Numbered from the stretch's first letter, positions 10,080-18,661 are shown. The stretch is DNA of 64,000 bases from Candidatus Defluviilinea proxima (GCA_016721115.1 JADKIW010000001.1:3053501-3117500), one strand, 5' to 3'. Made by a program: numbers and translations. The notes: generated by a model from the sequence alone, not told the origin.

Positions 10080-10138
10080 TGTCATTTCGAAGAAGCGAAG
10101 CGACTGACATTCTCCCCGCTTCGCGGGTCGAAATGACA
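10080..10138. repeat. Intergenic inverted repeat (GTCATTTCGA type)
   Basis: Eleven-base perfect inverted ends (10080-10090 and 10128-10138) enclose a second short hairpin, CCGC-TTC-GCGG. The unit lies between two minus-strand genes. It resembles the widespread short REP-like elements that begin GTCATT and contain GAAGCGAAGCG, which lack coding capacity. Confidence 0.6.
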
Positions 10139-10142
10139 GCTC

Positions 10143-10631
10143 CTACTTGGTCTTGTACCCGATCATGCGCAGGAAGTCTTTACGCCAAGCGATGCCTTCT
10201 TCGTCTTCAATACCTTTGGGAGAGAAGCCATCCACCACGCCGAGGATGCCACGTCCCTGCTCAGTTTGGGCCACCAGCACTTCGGTGGGGTTGGCTGTGG
10301 CACAAAAAACGCGCGCCACTTCGGGCACGTTCTTGATTGCGTTCAGCACATTGACAGGGAAGAAACCATCACCCAAGAACAAGATGAAAGAATGTCCCGC
10401 GCCAATGGCTTGTGCGTTCTTCTTCGCTAACTCGATCATCGCTTCATCCGTCCCAGTCCAACGGATGAGACACTTGCCAGACGCTTCGCAAAACGCCAGT
10501 CCGAATTTGATGCCGGGTACCGAAGTGACCAGCGTTTCATGAATATCTTCCACTGTTTTGATGAAATGTGATTGACCAAGAATGAAATTGGTGTTTTCAG
10601 GCTTTTCGATTTTTACGGATTGGATGTCCAT
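10143..10631 (-). CDS. Adenosine-specific kinase family protein
   Basis: This 162-residue protein matches the small adenosine-specific kinase family (Pfam PF04008), first characterised in a hyperthermophilic archaeon and proposed to phosphorylate adenosine. Recognisable segments are EDIHETLVTSVPGIKFGLAFCEASG, then GAGHSFIL and CATANPTEVLVAQTEQGRGILGVVDG. It is probably a soluble cytoplasmic protein. The ATG is preceded by CAGGAGAA. It is a stand-alone gene flanked by repeat-bearing intergenic regions. The family call is strong; the biochemical activity in bacteria is less certain. Confidence 0.88.
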   Translation of the reverse strand: MDIQSVKIEKPENTNFILGQSHFIKTVEDIHETLVTSVPGIKFGLAFCEASGKCLIRWTGTDEAMIELAKKNAQAIGAGHSFILFLGDGFFPVNVLNAIKNVPEVARVFCATANPTEVLVAQTEQGRGILGVVDGFSPKGIEDEEGIAWRKDFLRMIGYKTK

Positions 10632-10680
10632 GTGATTCTCCTGTTTGTCTTAGTGACTGTTTCTTAACTTCCTTTTTGGA

Positions 10681-10770
10681 CACGGATGCCACGGAGTTCA
10701 CTGATTTTCACGGAAAAGAGCCTTTAAAAAATCATCTTTTTCCGTGTGTTCCGTGAAATCCGCGTACAAA
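10681..10770. repeat. Imperfect inverted repeat (CACGGA type)
   Basis: The region between the adenosine-kinase gene start and the rsmD stop holds an interrupted inverted repeat. Its core is cacggaaaa (10709-10717) against ttttccgtg (10738-10746), with additional partly matching outer segments containing cgga and tccg. No ORF is supported here. It looks like a non-coding dispersed repeat. Confidence 0.45.
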
Positions 10771-10825
10771 CGAATTATATTTGAGACTTAAGAGACACTT
10801 TATTAGCACGATTTTCGTGAACATA

Positions 10826-11392
10826 TTACGAAAGTTTTCTTTGATAGAAGACCAAAAGAGTGTTCCCGTATTGACGTTGCTCGAATTCTTCAAGTGTGTT
10901 CAGCGTAGGCTTGGATGTTCGATACTCGCGCGGCGCGATCTGCGCGATGACCCAACCATCGTCCGCCAGCCAACCGATATTATCATCAAGCAATTCCAAA
11001 GCCTTGATCCACATCTCTTTGTATTGTGGTGGGGCGATATACACATATTCAAACTTTCTGTCGGGTTGCGCGGCGAGATACGCGAACGCATCGGCGCGGC
11101 GGATCTCTGACTGCCCCGCAAACCCGCAATGCTCCACATTGGACTTGATGATCTCGATCGGCCCTTTATTCATATCTGAAAACCGCACAGACGTTGCACC
11201 ACGGCTCAATGCTTCAATGCCTACTGCACCCGTGCCTGCGAACAAATCCCACCAATTTGAATCGATCACATCTCCTGCAAGGACATTGAACAACGACTCT
11301 TTGGCGCGGTCTGTGATGGGGCGCGTCGTATCGCCTTCCACCGTCTTCAGTTTGCGACCTTTGGCTTTCCCTGCGATGACTCTGAGACTCAT
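10826..11392 (-). CDS. rsmD: 16S rRNA (guanine966-N2)-methyltransferase RsmD family
   Basis: This 188-residue Rossmann-fold SAM methyltransferase matches the RsmD family, which methylates G966 of 16S rRNA during 30S assembly. MSLRVIAGKAKGRKL and the TRPITDRAKESLFNVL segment are family hallmarks, and DLFAGTGAVGIEALSRGA is the SAM-binding motif. The usual catalytic (D/N)PP(Y/F) motif is replaced by APPQY within YVYIAPPQYKEMW, an unusual change. The start at 11392 overlaps the upstream stop by ATGA, so the gene is translationally coupled to the URO-D family gene. Confidence 0.88.
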   Translation of the reverse strand: MSLRVIAGKAKGRKLKTVEGDTTRPITDRAKESLFNVLAGDVIDSNWWDLFAGTGAVGIEALSRGATSVRFSDMNKGPIEIIKSNVEHCGFAGQSEIRRADAFAYLAAQPDRKFEYVYIAPPQYKEMWIKALELLDDNIGWLADDGWVIAQIAPREYRTSKPTLNTLEEFEQRQYGNTLLVFYQRKLS

Positions 11393-12363
11393 TCGACACT
11401 CTTTCTGGCCGCAAGAATGTTTCCATGCGACGCGATGATCGGGACAACACATCCCGTTCCTAATATAAACCGTTTGCCATTTGTTTGCTGGATGGCATCC
11501 GCCGCTTCTTTCTGGACTTCAGCCTTCTTCTCGTAAACGAGCGTATCCTGCCTCATGCCTCCGCATACGACCCCTGGGTAGATTCGTTGTGCTTCTTTTA
11601 GTGACGGGAAGGTTTCTCTATCGTGCCAGTTCACGATCTGGAAGTTAAACGACTCAAGCAGTGAAAAGTAAACATCATGTCCGTGCAGGTGAAGCAAGTT
11701 ACACCACAATTGGTTGGATGGTTCCAGTACTTTCAAGTCGTTGGGCAGACCGAAGGTTTTGTATTCTTCAAGAGTTAACAAACTGGCTTGTCCATGTTGA
11801 ATAGCATAGAAGACTCCGTCAATGCCGATTTCGATGCACGCCTCTGCAAAACGACGGGTTGTCTCGGCGATCGTGGCGAGTCCTTTCATCACGGCTTCGG
11901 GATAGAGTCGCATGTGCGCGATAAGAGTCTCATTGCCTGCGAGATTCTTCGCCTGCGCCAGCGGACCGAAGATCGTCTGGAGTAGGGGAGTCTCCGGGCT
12001 GAGTGCAGAGCGGATTAAACGGAGGCTGGCCAATTGTCCGGCAAGATGCGGAACGGTTGGGTCAAGAATGGGAAGTGTCTCCCAATCCTTGGGCGAATGG
12101 ATGACATGCTTTGTATATTGGCGAGTCCCTTCGGTGTGACCCTTCCATACATCTTGTGCACCCCAATCCCTTAAACAGAATGACGATGCAGGTGTGACTT
12201 TGACGAGGTCAAAATCATACGTTTGCTGATACTGGAGGGTGGCTTGTGCGAGTAGCTCAGGCGATTGATCGTCCACAGGGAAGTGACGCCACAACGCAAC
12301 TGGCGGACGGTCAATGAGTTCGCCGTTCATGGCAGCTTGGATGCGTTCTTTATGCGTGGTCAT
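11389..12363 (-). CDS. Uroporphyrinogen decarboxylase (URO-D) family protein
   Basis: This 324-residue protein has the URO-D barrel fold, starting MTTHKERIQAAMNGELIDRPPVALW, a typical family N-terminus. The family includes HemE, which decarboxylates uroporphyrinogen III, and cobalamin-dependent methyltransferases. The divergence and absence of other haem genes make a HemE role uncertain. The active-site arrangement cannot be confirmed by eye. It overlaps rsmD downstream and the GT39-like gene upstream by 4 bases each, forming a tightly coupled three-gene unit. Confidence 0.82.
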   Translation of the reverse strand: MTTHKERIQAAMNGELIDRPPVALWRHFPVDDQSPELLAQATLQYQQTYDFDLVKVTPASSFCLRDWGAQDVWKGHTEGTRQYTKHVIHSPKDWETLPILDPTVPHLAGQLASLRLIRSALSPETPLLQTIFGPLAQAKNLAGNETLIAHMRLYPEAVMKGLATIAETTRRFAEACIEIGIDGVFYAIQHGQASLLTLEEYKTFGLPNDLKVLEPSNQLWCNLLHLHGHDVYFSLLESFNFQIVNWHDRETFPSLKEAQRIYPGVVCGGMRQDTLVYEKKAEVQKEAADAIQQTNGKRFILGTGCVVPIIASHGNILAARKSVE

Positions 12364-13976
12364 GGAATTTGCCTTACGATACAGAATGTCGCGTCTCCGC
12401 GTTTGATCTCGATCACGGTGGGCGCGTCTTTGAAAGTGGATTGATCTTCGTTCGTGCGCGTGTTGACGAGGACGTAGTCTCCCGAACGAACTTGATTCAT
12501 CGCGCCGCGCAGATCGATGACAGTGATGTTGTCGGTTGCGTACGGTGCGGCAATGTACGCCTCGCGTTTTACATAAAGATTTACAGGTGTGGTTATCTGC
12601 TCGTCGAGTTGCTCTACGGCATCTTTATAGCACGTGAGCCAGAACTCCGTTTCATAGTTGCGGAACGCTCCATCTGTGCCGCCGATGAATGAATTGTAAT
12701 ATGTGTATTCGTAAGGATGGAGGCGGACGATGCCGTTGATACCCGGCAAGATGAGCAAGAGACCAAGTCCAGCGCGTAGCCAAGTTGGTAAGAAGCCGGG
12801 ACGAGAAGAGAAGAAATCTGTAATGGCTTCAAACGCCAGTCCGGCGAAGATGAAGACCGGTGGCAGAACGAAAAGGAAGTGACGTATCCCATCGTACATG
12901 GCGGGCTTGCGGATGATGATGTATGCAACCAGAATCGCAAACCATGCGAACATGAGCGATAAAGAGACAAGTTGGTCTCGACGCGTTTCGCTTTTTGATT
13001 TGAACAACTTCCAAAAGCCAAGAACGACGCCGATGATAAATAATGGGATGGTGGGTTCTGTCAGCGTGGTGGAGAGCATAAAGGGGAAGTAACGTCTCGG
13101 CAATTCACCTGCGGCGTAGGTCTCACCGCCGAATAACACGGGCAGATGCGTTGGGTTATCAGACATGAACATAAAAACGTTCACGAAATTCTTGAATGGG
13201 TTCTCCCACAAGAAGGGCCACGTGGCGAACATGATGATGATCGTGAAGAACCCGTATTGGAGGATAGATGGAAAAAACGTTTTGAACCATTGAGACGCGA
13301 AGACGAGGAGATTTGATTTATAGGATTTGCTGATGGAATATAGAACGATGAGCAATCCTGCGAATGGTCCCAGGACGCGAATGGATGTGGCGATGCCAAG
13401 AAAGAACGAAGCTAGCAGGATCTTTTTCGTTTTGTCTTGTGAGTTCTGTGCGATGGCATCCACCATTTCAAAACCAAAACACATCGAGGCGAGGAAGAAC
13501 GTTAGAAAGGGTGGGTCTTTGGGGTTGATGAAGGCGTGTCCCCACAGGAGGGGTTGGAGGGAGAAAAAGATCGCAGTGAAGAACGCAGACGATTCGTTCA
13601 TCCAACGCTTGGAGATGCGATAGAGAAAATAAATGCCAAATTGAAAGAAAAGAAAATTGACGAGATGCCAGGCCGAAGTTGATTCGGAACCGAGTGCTTT
13701 TAATCCATAGACAAATTCACGCGCGAGAAAAAGATAGGCGGGACCGCGATTCTTATGGTCGTCTCCGCTGGCACCGTAGGAGTTGTAGAGATCGAAGTGC
13801 CCGCTGAACCATTCGTGGGGTGAGTAGGCGTATCCGAGTGCGTCGCCGTAGCTGTAGAAGAGCGGTTCATCCCACGAGGTGCCGAAGTTGCGAAAGATAA
13901 ATAAGCCGATGATGATGTTGATAGTGATGAGGATCAGGATCGGCTTTGAGATGAACTTTTTGAAAATGGGATTCAT
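12360..13976 (-). CDS. Polytopic membrane protein, GT39/ArnT-like glycosyltransferase
   Basis: This 538-residue protein has a short N-terminal tail, then many hydrophobic helices (about ten) to residue 420, and a soluble C-terminal part. The first external loop holds the acidic FGTSWDEPLFY segment, typical of GT-C fold dolichyl/polyprenyl-phosphate-sugar transferases, where the Asp acts as base. A second loop contains INPKDPP. It would transfer a sugar from a lipid-phosphate donor to an external acceptor. It starts the coupled unit with the URO-D gene and rsmD. Family confidence is good; donor and acceptor are unknown. Confidence 0.8.
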   Translation of the reverse strand: MNPIFKKFISKPILILITINIIIGLFIFRNFGTSWDEPLFYSYGDALGYAYSPHEWFSGHFDLYNSYGASGDDHKNRGPAYLFLAREFVYGLKALGSESTSAWHLVNFLFFQFGIYFLYRISKRWMNESSAFFTAIFFSLQPLLWGHAFINPKDPPFLTFFLASMCFGFEMVDAIAQNSQDKTKKILLASFFLGIATSIRVLGPFAGLLIVLYSISKSYKSNLLVFASQWFKTFFPSILQYGFFTIIIMFATWPFLWENPFKNFVNVFMFMSDNPTHLPVLFGGETYAAGELPRRYFPFMLSTTLTEPTIPLFIIGVVLGFWKLFKSKSETRRDQLVSLSLMFAWFAILVAYIIIRKPAMYDGIRHFLFVLPPVFIFAGLAFEAITDFFSSRPGFLPTWLRAGLGLLLILPGINGIVRLHPYEYTYYNSFIGGTDGAFRNYETEFWLTCYKDAVEQLDEQITTPVNLYVKREAYIAAPYATDNITVIDLRGAMNQVRSGDYVLVNTRTNEDQSTFKDAPTVIEIKRGDATFCIVRQIP

Positions 13977-14013
13977 AAATTTTCAGTAACGTCAGGGATG
14001 AATAAGAAAATTT

Positions 14014-14064
14014 TGCCACAGAGCCACTGAGAACTCAGAGTTTTAATTACCTTTCTCTGTGGCA
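14014..14064. repeat. Intergenic inverted repeat (GCCACAGAG type)
   Basis: Ten-base inverted ends (tgccacagag at 14014-14023, ctctgtggca at 14055-14064) enclose a second hairpin (ctgag-aa-ctcag, 14027-14038). It lies between the GNAT gene and the GT39-like gene and has no coding potential. It looks like a dispersed non-coding repeat. Confidence 0.5.
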
Positions 14065-14077
14065 GAGTAGCATTATT

Positions 14078-14707
14078 TCACAACAACGAATTGCCACGTG
14101 CGTCGAAGACTTTGATCTTGATCCTGGATGCGGGGCTATTGGGGTATTCGCTTTCGAGTAAACCCCAAACCATTGAGTCGTTCCAATGGTCAAGGAAAGG
14201 AGTCTTCTGGCGGAGCGTGCCTTCGTGTGTAAAACCGAGCTTACGCGGAATGGATGCAGACGCGAGATTGCGAACGTCGCAATGGATCTCAACGCGATGA
14301 AGATGAATGACCTCGAATGCGACTTGTATCAACGCAGATGTCGATTCAGTGACAAGGCCTTTGTTGACGTAGTCTTTGTGGATCCAATAGCCGATCTCGA
14401 TTTCCTTGTCGCCAAGGCGTGTGTGTAAACCTGTGCCTCCGATGAGCTTGGTCTCTTCGGGGTTGAAGATGCCGTAGACATAATCTTCATGAAGATCGAA
14501 GTTGCCGCGAAACCGTAGCATCCGCTTTTCTTTTTCTTCGAAGGGTTCAGGTTCGTTGTGCGCCCAGGGCATCCAGGGCTTGAGATGTTCGACGCTTTCC
14601 GTGACTGACTCGGCTAACAAACGGGCGTCAGAGGGTTTGTAACAGCGTACTACGAGCCGTTTGGTTTCAATGCGATAGGCTGGGTTGATGATCTTTGATG
14701 CGCTCAT
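14078..14707 (-). CDS. GNAT-family N-acetyltransferase (RimJ/RimL type)
   Basis: This 209-residue acetyl-CoA-dependent transferase has the order expected of RimJ/RimL-like proteins. These are TKRLVVRCYKPSDARLLAESV at the N-terminus, YGIFNPEETKLIGGTGLH in the core beta-strands, and GYWIHKDYVNKGLVTESTSALIQVAF, which holds the acetyl-CoA pyrophosphate loop. Substrates of this group range from ribosomal proteins to small amines. It overlaps the BchI-like gene upstream by 4 bases (ATGA), so the two are cotranscribed. Confidence 0.88.
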   Translation of the reverse strand: MSASKIINPAYRIETKRLVVRCYKPSDARLLAESVTESVEHLKPWMPWAHNEPEPFEEKEKRMLRFRGNFDLHEDYVYGIFNPEETKLIGGTGLHTRLGDKEIEIGYWIHKDYVNKGLVTESTSALIQVAFEVIHLHRVEIHCDVRNLASASIPRKLGFTHEGTLRQKTPFLDHWNDSMVWGLLESEYPNSPASRIKIKVFDARGNSLL

Positions 14708-15936
14708 TTGCGTTTGCTGGTTTTCTTTATCGTTTTCTTTTTGTTGAAGTCGCCCAACAGGGTTTGCATTTCTTTCTCTTCGCTTTGCTGGCCTTTGAAA
14801 TATTCGTTCATGTATTGTGAGCGACGCAAGCGTAACGTCATCGGCGCGACAGCTTTGAGGTCATCGTTCGTGACTTCGTCGCGGCCATCGGCGGCGGCGT
14901 AGGCGCGCGCAGCTTCGAACCATGTAATCTCGGCGCGCAGGGAATCAACTTTCATTTTTTGTACAAGCTCAATGGCTGGATTTGCGACTGTATCCGGCAA
15001 TTTGACTTTCTTCACGCGCTCACGCGCCAGGCGGATCTCGGACGAGGCCGCCTCCATCTCACCCGCAAACTGCGCGATCATCTGACGCGGATTCTCAAGA
15101 TAGGCATTGACTCTTCGATACGCTTCCAAGCGTTCTTTCGTATCTTCGAGTCCGCGCACAATGACGCGTAACCCAAAGCGGTCGAGGATCTGCGGGCGCA
15201 GACGTCCCTCTTCGGGGTTCATCGAGCCAACCAAGACGAAGCGCGAACGATATGTTGCCGCCAGCGGACCGCGCCGTACGGTATATGTCCCTTGTGCGGC
15301 GGCATCGAGAATGGAGTCGATGATCTCGTCACTGAGTAGGTTGATCTCATCAATGTAGAGGATGTTGCGGTCAGCCTGCGCAAGGATGCCGCGCCGGACT
15401 CGCATACGGTCATGTGCCGCAGCGCGTTCGTCTATGCCGCCAACCACATCTTCAAGGCGGGCGTTGAGTGGTAACTCAATTAATCGAACAGGATCGGGTG
15501 CCGTGAGCGGAATCCCTTCGCCGTATTTCTTTGCACAATCCGGGCAGACAGCGTCAATGCCACCGAGTTCAATATCTTCTGGGAGACAGCCATAGTAGCA
15601 AGTGCTCCGTTCAACGGAAGGGAGAAGATTCAGCAAACTGCGGACAGCTGTCGTTTTGGCTGTGCCGCGCGGACCGATGAGGAGAATCCCACCGATGTTG
15701 GGGTTGATGAGTCCGAGCAGGAGCGCGAGTTTCATTTCCTGTTGGCCGACAATGGCAAGGAAAGGGAAAGGCGTGGGCTCCGTGATTCGGCCGTCGTCTG
15801 GGGGAAGAGGCGGGAGGTTCTTCCCAGCAACGTGATCGATCAGTTCGCGCAGACTTTTGATCGGGTGCGCGACCCGTTCTTTGGAGTCCGTTTGTTCGGC
15901 GTGGGATTCGGGTTGGGAGAGGTCGGGTGTGGTCAT
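14704..15936 (-). CDS. BchI-like AAA+ ATPase (magnesium chelatase subunit I family)
   Basis: This 410-residue AAA+ protein resembles the I subunit of magnesium chelatase. Walker A is GPRGTAKTT at about 93-101, Walker B ILYIDEINLL, sensor-1 LVGSMNPEEG. An insertion with CYYGCLPED and CPDCAKKYGEG could bind a metal. The C-terminus is very lysine-rich. In phototrophs the complex also needs ChlD/BchD and ChlH/BchH, neither of which is nearby, so the gene may instead act as a MoxR/chelatase-type metal-insertion or chaperone ATPase. It is coupled to the downstream acetyltransferase gene. Confidence 0.85.
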   Translation of the reverse strand: MTTPDLSQPESHAEQTDSKERVAHPIKSLRELIDHVAGKNLPPLPPDDGRITEPTPFPFLAIVGQQEMKLALLLGLINPNIGGILLIGPRGTAKTTAVRSLLNLLPSVERSTCYYGCLPEDIELGGIDAVCPDCAKKYGEGIPLTAPDPVRLIELPLNARLEDVVGGIDERAAAHDRMRVRRGILAQADRNILYIDEINLLSDEIIDSILDAAAQGTYTVRRGPLAATYRSRFVLVGSMNPEEGRLRPQILDRFGLRVIVRGLEDTKERLEAYRRVNAYLENPRQMIAQFAGEMEAASSEIRLARERVKKVKLPDTVANPAIELVQKMKVDSLRAEITWFEAARAYAAADGRDEVTNDDLKAVAPMTLRLRRSQYMNEYFKGQQSEEKEMQTLLGDFNKKKTIKKTSKRK

Positions 15937-15966
15937 GGTTATTGTCTCCTCGCAGAGCGGAGCGTT

Positions 15967-16047
15967 AGCGAAGTCGAAGCGCGCGTTTCTTGGAATACCT
16001 ATTGCTTTGCTTACATGCCCTTCGACTGCGGGACTTCGACTTTCGCT
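15967..16047. repeat. Intergenic inverted repeat (AGCGAAGTCGAAG type)
   Basis: agcgaagtcgaag (15967-15979) is matched by cttcgactttcgct (16034-16047) with a single bulged base. An extra ttcgact copy (16021-16027) lies just before the right arm. It occupies the space between the thioesterase stop and the BchI-like start and is non-coding. Confidence 0.5.
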
Positions 16048-16056
16048 CAGGACGGG

Positions 16057-16524
16057 TTATTTCTTCAACCTGTATTTCTGTCTTTCAAGGGCGCTGGCCA
16101 TCTTGCGTTTTTCTTCATCAGTCTCTGCCAATAATGGTGGGACGGGTGACGGTTTGCCTTCGTCATCCAGCGCCACATAGACGAGATACGCATTGTTAGT
16201 ATGGGTGCGTTTGCCGGTGATGGGGTTCTCTGCGATGACTTCCACTTCGGTTTCCATGGAGGTGCGGCCCGTGTAGGTGACTTCGGCGTTGAGGATGATC
16301 AGGTCGCCGATGCGGATGGGTTCGCGAAAGGTCATTGAGTCGATGGCGACCGTGACGACCTTCTGCTGGGCGTGGCGCATACAGGCCAGCGCGCCCGCTT
16401 CATCCACGAGTTTCATGATCCAACCGCCATGAACATTGCCCAGCATGTTGGCATGTTCGGGGTGCATCAATTGGGAAATTGTCACACGCGAAGCGCGGAC
16501 AGGTTTGGGAGTGGAGTCGCTCAT
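16057..16524 (-). CDS. Hot-dog acyl-CoA thioesterase (YciA/BACH family)
   Basis: This 155-residue single hot-dog domain protein would hydrolyse acyl-CoA to free acid and CoA. The signature NMLGNVHGGWIMKLVDEAGA includes the conserved Asn and Asp/Glu of the active site, followed by VTVAIDSMTFREPIRIGDLI. Length fits the bacterial YciA group. No signal peptide. It is a single gene between an intergenic repeat and a possible small membrane ORF; chain-length preference is unknown. Confidence 0.88.
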   Translation of the reverse strand: MSDSTPKPVRASRVTISQLMHPEHANMLGNVHGGWIMKLVDEAGALACMRHAQQKVVTVAIDSMTFREPIRIGDLIILNAEVTYTGRTSMETEVEVIAENPITGKRTHTNNAYLVYVALDDEGKPSPVPPLLAETDEEKRKMASALERQKYRLKK

Positions 16525-16562
16525 GGTGTACTCGTTACGAGTTTACCATAGGAAGAAAGACG

Positions 16563-16751
16563 TCAAAGTTTGGGAATCTTGGCTGTCGACCGAAACAAAT
16601 AATTAGATAACCAACCAACACCCCAGTTGCTTGCTCGAATATAAATTACATACCCAATCACCCCTCCTGTAAACGAAGCAACTTCTAGTGCTGTGTGATT
16701 GGGCAAAAAATAGTTTGTACTGAATAAAACTAACCCACCAATCAGGATCAA
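16563..16751 (-). CDS. Possible small membrane protein with unclear start
   Basis: The frame encodes about 62 residues with two hydrophobic segments and a basic C-terminus. The only available start is TTG at 16751 without a ribosome site. The frame stays open upstream for ten more codons (beginning KNRIFLDSIK-like) before a stop, suggesting either a non-standard start or a decayed gene. Nearby bases are more AT-rich than the flanking genes. It may be a remnant. Confidence 0.35.
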   Translation of the reverse strand: MILIGGLVLFSTNYFLPNHTALEVASFTGGVIGYVIYIRASNWGVGWLSNYLFRSTAKIPKL

Positions 16752-16787
16752 CTTAATACTATCAAGAAAAATCCTGTTTTTTTATCT

Positions 16788-17171
16788 TCAATCCATGTCC
16801 TCGCGTAATTCTCCGCCATCTACGGTGTGCAGGCGATCTGGTTCGTCTTGCAATACGTCAATCAGGCCGAGGGGCAGGTCGCTCATCATGGGCGCGAGCG
16901 GAATGCTGGATGGTGCGGCGATCTTGCCCGGCTTTGGCGGGGGTTGAAGTCGGGGTTTGAGTTCATTCTCCGAACGTTTGCGGATGATGCGCGTGTCGTC
17001 GCTCAGGTTTCCGACAAAATTCCCCATCACGGAATAAACTTCACGTTTGGGCGTCACAAAGCCGATCCATTCCCCAGTTCTGTTGAAGAGATAAGGGAAT
17101 ACAAGGAAGGCTTCCGCTTCTCCATTCGAAGCGTAGATCGGGATGATTCGTTGTTGGTTTTGTTGTGCCAT
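16788..17171 (-). CDS. Conserved-looking hypothetical protein with beta-strand N-terminus
   Basis: This 127-residue soluble protein has an N-terminal half predicted to be beta-rich, with repeated short strands (RIIPIYASNGEAEAFLVF, LFNRTGEWIGFVTP, EVYSVMGNFVGNLS). This resembles small beta-flower proteins that repeat an x-LYD-x-xGxxxAYL pattern. The C-terminal half is proline-rich and acidic, probably disordered. The ATG follows an AAAGGGG-like ribosome site. It lies 21 bases downstream of the gtrA stop on the same strand. No function can be assigned. Confidence 0.7.
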   Translation of the reverse strand: MAQQNQQRIIPIYASNGEAEAFLVFPYLFNRTGEWIGFVTPKREVYSVMGNFVGNLSDDTRIIRKRSENELKPRLQPPPKPGKIAAPSSIPLAPMMSDLPLGLIDVLQDEPDRLHTVDGGELREDMD

Positions 17172-17192
17172 AGGCCGTGCCCCTTTCTGGAT

Positions 17193-17645
17193 TTATTGCA
17201 CGTCGTTATACGTCCAGTAACGGTTGATGAAGAAATTCCAAAGCATGACAACACCGATGGCAAAAATGAGGGTCGCATTTTTGGCCAGAGCGTCAGCCGC
17301 TTGGTAAGTCATGTGGGTCATGTTTTCGATGAACAAGGCAATGGGCGGTTCAAGGTATTTCAAGATCGGTATGCGAATGGCGATCCCGATGGCGTTCACC
17401 AGAAAGAACATGCCTAATTGATGGGCAAGCGGACGTGAGCGCGAGTCGGGGTATGTCCAATAGCGGTTACCGATAAAATTACTTGTCACCGCGCAAATGA
17501 AGGAGATACTTCCTGCCGCCACTAGCGGAAGGTGGAACAGGCGGGTCAATAGATTCATAATGCCGATGTCCACTACTGAACCTGTTGCGCCCACCACTGC
17601 GAATTTGAAAAAACGATTTCTTTCTTTTGCGTCTGCGATGATCAT
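17193..17645 (-). CDS. GtrA family membrane protein
   Basis: This 150-residue protein with four membrane helices matches the GtrA family, which flips or presents polyprenyl-phosphate-linked sugars during cell-surface glycan modification. Family features are [22 protein letters not shown] at the N-terminus and two copies of NRYWTY (in [13 protein letters not shown] and [12 protein letters not shown]) after helices 2 and 4. The ATG at 17645 overlaps the stop of the epimerase/decarboxylase gene by ATGA, indicating translational coupling and a joint role in surface polysaccharide synthesis. Confidence 0.88.
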   Translation of the reverse strand: MIIADAKERNRFFKFAVVGATGSVVDIGIMNLLTRLFHLPLVAAGSISFICAVTSNFIGNRYWTYPDSRSRPLAHQLGMFFLVNAIGIAIRIPILKYLEPPIALFIENMTHMTYQAADALAKNATLIFAIGVVMLWNFFINRYWTYNDVQ

Positions 17646-18598
17646 GCCAGCCCCAACTTCTGTTTGAAATACGGGACCGTCTTGCGCAAGCCTTCCTCCA
17701 ATTCCACTTTGGGTTCCCATTTGAGAATGGAACGGGCGCGTGTGATATCGGGTTGGCGTTGTTGCGGGTCGCGGACACTGCGTGCGTCCTTGTATGTGAT
17801 GCCGCCTTTGTTGCCTACGATCTTGTTGATCGTCTCAGCAAATTGCAAAATACTCATCTCGTTGGGGTTGCCCACGTTGACCGGCAGATGCTCATCAGAA
17901 TACAGTAATTTGACAATACCATCCACTAGATCGTCCACGTAGCAGAACGAACGCGTCTGGCTTCCGTCTCCGTACACAGTGAGCGGTTGACCAAGCAAGG
18001 CTTGCTTGAGCAGGTTTGGCAGGGCACGGCCATCTTCAAGGTCCATGCGCGGACCGTAGGTGTTGAAGATGCGGATAATGCGTGTGTCTACACCGTGGTA
18101 ACGGTGATAGGCCATTGTCAATGATTCGGCGAAGCGTTTGGCCTCGTCATATACTGCGCGGGGACCGGCCGGGTCCACGTTGCCGGTGTAATCTTCAGTT
18201 TGCGGGTGGACGAGTGGGTCACCGTAAATTTCACTGGTCGATGCGATCAGGAAACGAGCCTTATGTTTGTGTGCCACACCCAAACAGTTATGCGTACCGA
18301 GAGCGCCCGCCTTCATGGTTTGAATGGGTAAGTTGAAATACCCAGACGGTGACTCAGGGTTGGGGCTGGCGGGTGACGCAAAGTGCAGAACGGCATCCAC
18401 TTTGCCGGCTACAAAGATATAGTTCGATACATCATGCTTTTGGAATGAGAAGTTTTCGTTTCCCATCAAGTGAGCAATATTATCCGGGTTACCGGTCACG
18501 AAATTATCCATCCCGATGACCTGGTGTCCTTCACTCAAAAGGCGGTCACATAAATGTGAGCCAAGAAATCCGGCAGCTCCTGTAATTAAAATACGCAT
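17642..18598 (-). CDS. UDP-glucuronate decarboxylase-like NAD-dependent sugar epimerase/dehydratase
   Basis: This 318-residue extended short-chain dehydrogenase has the NAD-binding motif GAAGFLGSH at 7-15 and catalytic STSEIYG and YDEAK. The segments [27 protein letters not shown] and [10 protein letters not shown] closely resemble UDP-xylose synthases (UDP-glucuronate decarboxylases), which convert UDP-glucuronate to UDP-xylose. A UDP-glucose 4-epimerase or 4,6-dehydratase role is less likely. It is coupled to gtrA downstream. The product would feed surface polysaccharide assembly. Confidence 0.85.
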   Translation of the reverse strand: MRILITGAAGFLGSHLCDRLLSEGHQVIGMDNFVTGNPDNIAHLMGNENFSFQKHDVSNYIFVAGKVDAVLHFASPASPNPESPSGYFNLPIQTMKAGALGTHNCLGVAHKHKARFLIASTSEIYGDPLVHPQTEDYTGNVDPAGPRAVYDEAKRFAESLTMAYHRYHGVDTRIIRIFNTYGPRMDLEDGRALPNLLKQALLGQPLTVYGDGSQTRSFCYVDDLVDGIVKLLYSDEHLPVNVGNPNEMSILQFAETINKIVGNKGGITYKDARSVRDPQQRQPDITRARSILKWEPKVELEEGLRKTVPYFKQKLGLA

Positions 18599-18625
18599 TT
18601 GTTTTCCTTTATAAATTTTATTTTC

Positions 18626-18658
18626 AGACCCTAAGGGTTTCCTAAACCTTTAGGGTCT
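18626..18658 (-). terminator. Hairpin between lipoprotein and epimerase genes
   Basis: Fifteen-base arms (18626-18640, 18644-18658) with a single non-Watson-Crick position lie just after the upstream lipoprotein gene stop (18662) on the minus strand. The downstream sequence is AT-rich but lacks a clean U-run. It may be a weak terminator or a processing site. Confidence 0.5.
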
Positions 18659-18661
18659 TCT

